From Bacteroidia bacterium (GTDB taxonomy: Bacteria > Bacteroidota > Bacteroidia > UKL13-3), in assembly GCA_022402405.1 (NCBI GenBank), contig JAKRSG010000246.1:1-10356 (forward strand): a stretch of 10,356 nucleotides of DNA. Reading direction: 5' to 3'. Numbering within the stretch: position 1 is the stretch's first letter; each line of letters opens with the position of its first letter. The translations under genes and the position numbers were made by a program. The notes under the pieces were generated by a model. The model searched no databases. It was not told the origin of the DNA and saw nothing but the letters and a program-made list of their open reading frames with translations. Below are positions 7,354 through 10,356 of this stretch, one piece after another.

Positions 7354-8187
7354 ATGACAAAAATTGTAAAAGTTGGAGATATAGAATGCGGCAGCGATGA
7401 GTTATTTTTAATTAGCGGCCCATGTGTAATAGAAGATGAATTAACCATGTTAAAAACTGCTGAGAAGCTTAAAGAAGTTTCGGAGCGTTTAAAAATAAAA
7501 TTGATTTACAAATCTTCTTTTCAGAAAGATAATCGTAGCTCCTTAAAATATTATGATGGTCCGGGTTTGGATAAAGGTCTTGCCATTTTATCTAAAATCA
7601 GAGACCAGTTTGGGTTTCCAATTATCACCGATGTTCATTATCCAGAGCAGGCCACAGCTGCGGGCGAAGTGGTAGATGTTATTCAGATCCCTGCTTATTT
7701 ATGTATGCAAAGCACCTTATTGGTGGCAGCTGCTAAAACTGGAAAAGTAGTAAACATCAAACATGGTCAGTTTTTAGCACCAGACAATATGAAGCATCCA
7801 GCGGCAAAATGTGTAGAAAGTGGAAACGATCAAATTATCTTAACAGAACGCGGCTATACCTTCGGTTACAATGATTTGATAGTAGACCCAAGAAGTTTCT
7901 TTCATTTAAGAAATATAGGTTATCCAGTGGTATTTGATGTTACCCATTGTGTTCGTAAATATGGTATTCCAAGTGCTGATCCAAATGGCGGAATGCGTGA
8001 ATTTTTGCCTGTTTTAAGCAGGGCAGGAGTAGCTGCGGGAGTTGATGGAGTATTTATTGAAACCCATCCAGAACCTGCAAAAGCCTTATGCGATGCAGCA
8101 TCTCAACTATGTGTATACGATTTGGAGGAGTTCTTAAAACCATTAATTGATATCCATAATCTAGAGGTAAGTTACCGCAGCAAATAG
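7354..8187 (+). CDS. kdsA: KdsA-like 3-deoxy-octulosonate-8-phosphate synthase, metal-dependent class, with altered aldose-phosphate site
   Basis: 277 aa TIM-barrel enzyme. KdsA condenses phosphoenolpyruvate with arabinose-5-phosphate to Kdo-8-phosphate. SGPCVIEDE places Cys24 at the metal position, so this is the metal-dependent class; the other ligands are His198 (DVTHC), Glu236 (FIETHPEP) and Asp247 (LCDAAS). PEP-side residues look intact: Lys53 in YKSSF, Lys136 in NIKHGQF, Arg166 in TERGYTFGY. On the aldose side, the usual KANRSS is KDNRSS (58-63), and the usual CRQTDLL is CMQSTLL (117-123). The Arg that holds the arabinose-5-phosphate phosphate in Aquifex KdsA (Arg106, alignment by eye from memory) is therefore Met118 here. 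HSVQLPG is changed to HCVRKYG. It may be a standard KdsA with local divergence or a paralogue for a related sugar. The next gene begins 1 base after the stop. Confidence 0.85.
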   Translation: MTKIVKVGDIECGSDELFLISGPCVIEDELTMLKTAEKLKEVSERLKIKLIYKSSFQKDNRSSLKYYDGPGLDKGLAILSKIRDQFGFPIITDVHYPEQATAAGEVVDVIQIPAYLCMQSTLLVAAAKTGKVVNIKHGQFLAPDNMKHPAAKCVESGNDQIILTERGYTFGYNDLIVDPRSFFHLRNIGYPVVFDVTHCVRKYGIPSADPNGGMREFLPVLSRAGVAAGVDGVFIETHPEPAKALCDAASQLCVYDLEEFLKPLIDIHNLEVSYRSK

Positions 8188-8188
8188 T

Positions 8189-8845
8189 ATGAAATCAAAT
8201 TCGAAGTCAATTTTTCTTTTGGCTTTTTTAGCCATTTTTTTGGTTCGAACCGAAAATGCATTTGCACAATACGAACGACCAACAGAATCAATTTCATTTA
8301 AAAAATCCAATGCTTTTATAAGTGTTGGTTCAGGCATGCATTACAAGTATGGCATATTAGGTTTGGGGTTTGGAATGCTGTTAAATGAAAATACGGTAAG
8401 CGAATTTAATTTTGGTCTTGGGGTATACGGTTTTAAAACGGGAGCTACTATGGTTTTTAATGCAGGTACCAATAAAAAATGGCGACCAACATTAGGTTTC
8501 AGTAGAACTGCAGGTTCTGAAAATGTTCAATTGGATGTTATGGTGGTACATAATTTAAATGATTATACCATTACTACTGAAATGGATTTCTCTGCAGCCC
8601 ATACCTTAACGCCAGGTTTTCAAAGAGTTTTTCTCTTTAGAAATGGAAGTAATTTGGCTTTAGATTTTGGTTACGCGATTGCTTTAAATACGCCGAGTTA
8701 TGGGTTTTCTGAGAAGGTGCTTAAAATTGAGGGCAACCAAGTTGCGGCATCTACAGTGGAATTTACCGAGCCCCAAGAATTGGCTTTTAGGTTAATTAGA
8801 CCAAGTGGTATTGTATTTGGCTTAAGCTATAATTTTGGATTATAG
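8189..8845 (+). CDS. Exported beta-barrel-like protein of unknown function in the octulosonate operon
   Basis: 218 aa, not recognised. Residues 1-26 are a Sec signal peptide (hydrophobic IFLLAFLAIFLV, cleavage likely after AFA before QYERP). The mature part has no hydrophobic helix but a series of glycine- and aromatic-rich alternating segments (GILGLGFGMLL, VSEFNFGLGVYGF, NLALDFGYAIAL) and ends GIVFGLSYNFGL. This is the pattern of a small outer-membrane beta barrel of about 8 strands, with an aromatic residue near the C-terminus. The ATG starts 1 base after the kdsA-like stop, so it is translationally coupled to sugar-synthesis genes. That suggests a role near lipopolysaccharide, though no lipid-A or LPS enzyme motif is visible. 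A stable periplasmic beta protein is the alternative. Location is inferred from composition only. Confidence 0.72.
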   Translation: MKSNSKSIFLLAFLAIFLVRTENAFAQYERPTESISFKKSNAFISVGSGMHYKYGILGLGFGMLLNENTVSEFNFGLGVYGFKTGATMVFNAGTNKKWRPTLGFSRTAGSENVQLDVMVVHNLNDYTITTEMDFSAAHTLTPGFQRVFLFRNGSNLALDFGYAIALNTPSYGFSEKVLKIEGNQVAASTVEFTEPQELAFRLIRPSGIVFGLSYNFGL

Positions 8846-8859
8846 TGTGTTAAAGCTTT

Positions 8860-8891
8860 TTTGAAATATTTGCATTAAAAGTTTATTTTCG
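8860..8891 (+). promoter_or_regulatory. Candidate internal promoter before the transaldolase-CBS gene
   Basis: TTTG at 8860-8863 and TATTTTCG at 8884-8891 are separated by 20 bases. This fits the Bacteroidota -33/-7 arrangement (TTTG, 17-23 bases, TAnnTTTG) with one mismatch. It lies in the 76-base gap between the barrel-like gene and the transaldolase-CBS gene, the first sizeable gap in the cluster, so the last genes may have their own transcript. Confidence 0.5.
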
Positions 8892-8921
8892 CCAACATTC
8901 AAAAAAGAATATTAAAATAAA

Positions 8922-9932
8922 ATGGAGTTATATTTAGATTCGGCCAACTTAAAAGAAATTGAGGAAGGCTTTAAATTAGGTTTTTTAAATGGTTTAACCA
9001 CCACACCTACGTTTATGCAACGTGAAGGAATTACAGACATAGATGCTATGATTGTAAAGCTTTCTAAAATGGTGCCTGTATTGCAAATTGAAGCCTTGGG
9101 TGATACTGCCGAAGATGTTTTAAAAGAAGCGAAAAGACAATTAGCTTTAGGATTAGATCCAGCCAAAACGGTCTTTAAAATTCCAGTTTCTTTAGAAGGT
9201 GTGCGTGCATGTAAAATGTTACGTAATGAAGGTTTATTAGTAAATGTTCATTTAGTTTACACCCTACAGCAAGCTTATATGGCTATGCAAGCTGGTGCTA
9301 CTTATGTTTGCCCTCTTGTTGGTCGTTTACAAGATCAAGGTCATGATGCTCTTGATTTAGTTGCACAAATTGTAGATGCAGTAGATCATTATGGATACGA
9401 TACTAAGGTAATGTTCTCTTCTGTTAGAACATTAGAGCACGTAAGAAATGCTTTAAACCTAGGTGTTCATACTATTACGGTTCCTCTAAAAATTATGAAG
9501 CAGCTAACAGAAAATCATTTTACAACTGTTGGTACCGATCAATTTATCAGAGACACTCGTTTAATGACGGTAAGAGTTAAGGAAGCAATGAATGGAGTAA
9601 ATCCAATTGTTGCAGCTTCTACTAACTTGGCTGATGCCATTGTAAAAATGACTGAATATGGTTTTGGTGCCATTACTGTAGTTAATGAAGATGGTAGCTT
9701 AAGAGGAGTATTCACAGATGGTGATCTTCGTAGAAAAATTCAAACAGAAGGTAGAGATGTATTGAGCAAACAAATGGGTGATTTTACTTATAACAACGCC
9801 ATTTCAATTGATGCTAATGCCTTGTTAAATGATGCGGCAACAGTGTTTAAAGCAACTAAAGTAGATACTATTTTAGTTACTGAAAACTCTAAGCCAGTTG
9901 GCATGATAGATATTCAAGATTTAGAAGATTAA
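8922..9932 (+). CDS. Transaldolase/fructose-6-phosphate-aldolase-like domain fused to a KdsD-type CBS pair
   Basis: 336 aa. Residues 1-218 are a small class I aldolase/transaldolase barrel of the FSA/TalC type: MELYLD (Asp6), LQIEA (Glu57), Schiff-base Lys86 in VFKIPVS, AGATYVCPLVGRLQDQG (Arg135), MFSSVRT (Ser167) and SITLPL-like TITVPL. Residues about 225-336 form two CBS motifs. The first contains GVFTDGDLRRKI, which matches the GIFTDGDLRR of the CBS pair of KdsD, the arabinose-5-phosphate isomerase of Kdo synthesis. The SIS isomerase domain of KdsD is absent. Pocket residues differ from FSA/TalC: TTNPS is TTTPT (Thr28), the Thr/Asn near position 110 is His110, and the Phe/Tyr before VGR is Leu132. 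Lying in a Kdo-type cluster, it may supply or regulate the C5 aldose. Known FSA enzymes can join glycolaldehyde and glyceraldehyde-3-phosphate to arabinose-5-phosphate. The function here is inference. Confidence 0.85.
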   Translation: MELYLDSANLKEIEEGFKLGFLNGLTTTPTFMQREGITDIDAMIVKLSKMVPVLQIEALGDTAEDVLKEAKRQLALGLDPAKTVFKIPVSLEGVRACKMLRNEGLLVNVHLVYTLQQAYMAMQAGATYVCPLVGRLQDQGHDALDLVAQIVDAVDHYGYDTKVMFSSVRTLEHVRNALNLGVHTITVPLKIMKQLTENHFTTVGTDQFIRDTRLMTVRVKEAMNGVNPIVAASTNLADAIVKMTEYGFGAITVVNEDGSLRGVFTDGDLRRKIQTEGRDVLSKQMGDFTYNNAISIDANALLNDAATVFKATKVDTILVTENSKPVGMIDIQDLED

Positions 9933-9956
9933 TTATTTTTTCAATCATACTTAGTT

Positions 9957-9992
9957 ATAGGTCGTGCTAGTTTTGGTACGACCTATTTTATT
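9957..9992 (+). terminator. Hairpin with T-rich tail between the transaldolase-CBS and HAD genes
   Basis: Perfect 9-base arms ATAGGTCGT (9957-9965) and ACGACCTAT (9978-9986), 12-base loop, followed by TTTTATTT. It could act as a weak or partial intrinsic terminator. The loop contains TAGTTTTG (9968-9975), an exact match to the TAnnTTTG promoter box, although no -33 box is seen at the right spacing (TTAG at 9951-9954 is only 13 bases away). It may both limit read-through and restart transcription of the next gene. Confidence 0.55.
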
Positions 9993-10011
9993 TAACCCTT
10001 TTAATAATTTT

Positions 10012-10356
10012 ATGTCACTAGGCGCACAGGAAATAGAAATAATTTTTACTCAATTGGGAGCTCAATTTATAAGTCCGATTTCTGTTATAGAAGAAAAACT
10101 AAAGCATATCAAGGCATTTGTTTTTGATTGGGATGGGGTGTTTAATAATGGAGTAAAGAACGAAAATAGAAGTAGTCATTTTAACGAGGTAGATAGTATG
10201 GGAACAAACATGCTGCGCTTTAGTTATTATCTTAAGAACAGACAACTGCCTAGAACAGCTATTATTTCTGGTGAAAAAAACGAGATGGCATTTTATTTTT
10301 CGGAGCGGGAGCATTTTGATGCTTGTTATTATAAAGTAGCCAATAAAACCATTGCC
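10012..10356 (+). CDS. KdsC/YrbI-like HAD phosphatase (N-terminal 115 residues, cut by window edge)
   Basis: The gene starts with ATG at 10012, and 115 codons are visible before the window ends. HAD motif I is FDWDGVFNNG with nucleophile Asp39 and Asp41. Motif II is AIISGE with Ser86. The order and spacing (IKAFVFDWDG..., a short loop, DSMGTNMLRF, then AIISGE and a YYKVANK segment) match the KdsC/YrbI C0-type phosphatases that remove phosphate from Kdo-8-phosphate. Differences: Trp40 replaces the usual Val/Ile, FNNG replaces LTDG, and DSMG replaces the DGYG/DGLG loop. An extra run of about 30 residues precedes motif I. Position after the kdsA-like and transaldolase-CBS genes fits the dephosphorylation step before KdnB and KdnA act. 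Motifs III and IV lie beyond the window, so activity cannot be judged. Confidence 0.72.
   Translation, partial: MSLGAQEIEIIFTQLGAQFISPISVIEEKLKHIKAFVFDWDGVFNNGVKNENRSSHFNEVDSMGTNMLRFSYYLKNRQLPRTAIISGEKNEMAFYFSEREHFDACYYKVANKTIA

Noticed and set aside
8912..9166. 84-codon minus-strand frame over the transaldolase-CBS start
   Set aside because: Antisense of a conserved barrel domain; the translation shows no domain.
10099..10314. 71-codon minus-strand frame over the HAD gene
   Set aside because: It is the antisense of the clear HAD motifs on the plus strand.
1..10356. CRISPR arrays, insertion sequences, tRNA or rRNA genes
   Set aside because: No regularly spaced repeats, terminal inverted repeats, transposase motifs or cloverleaf sequences were seen on either strand.

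Overview
The window looks like AT-rich chromosomal DNA of a Bacteroidota bacterium, probably related to Sphingobacteriia or Flavobacteriia. Supporting signs are Bacteroidota-type promoter boxes (TAnnTTTG), start codons without Shine-Dalgarno sequences, a secreted LruC-domain protein next to a small lipoprotein, and guaA followed by a periplasmic-binding-protein-like gene. The genus cannot be fixed from sequence alone. There are ten protein genes, two of them cut by the window ends. I see no RNA genes, mobile elements, CRISPR arrays or attachment sites.

Left part (1-2861). On the minus strand guaA (GMP synthase) is followed after 4 bases by the start of a secreted protein that runs off the left edge. 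Divergent from guaA is mnmH/selU (tRNA 2-selenouridine synthase) on the plus strand. Its stop codon sits inside a perfect hairpin that can act as a terminator in both directions.

Middle (2881-4851). A two-gene minus-strand operon encodes a small lipoprotein and a secreted LruC-domain protein. A recognisable promoter precedes it.

Right part (5024-10356). A plus-strand cluster devoted to an octulosonic acid (Kdo-type sugar): kdnA (aminotransferase), kdnB (metal-dependent alcohol dehydrogenase), a kdsA-like Kdo-8-phosphate synthase, a small exported barrel-like protein of unknown function, a transaldolase-family domain fused to a KdsD-type CBS pair, and the start of a KdsC/YrbI-like HAD phosphatase. 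The first four genes are separated by 1 to 10 bases. In Shewanella, KdnB oxidises C8 of Kdo and KdnA aminates it to give 8-amino-3,8-dideoxy-octulosonate (Kdo8N). The simplest reading is therefore a Kdo8N route for lipopolysaccharide.

The most interesting point is that the entry enzymes are non-standard. The usual arabinose-5-phosphate isomerase KdsD is a SIS domain plus a CBS pair. Here the KdsD-like CBS pair is joined to a transaldolase/fructose-6-phosphate-aldolase fold instead. That fold keeps its Schiff-base lysine but has several altered pocket residues. The KdsA homologue keeps its metal and phosphoenolpyruvate residues, yet by my by-eye alignment lacks the arginine that grips the phosphate of arabinose-5-phosphate. 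Together these suggest either an alternative supply of the C5 aldose or a different aldose substrate, and so possibly an undescribed ulosonic acid pathway. This is inference and needs alignment, structure and biochemistry.
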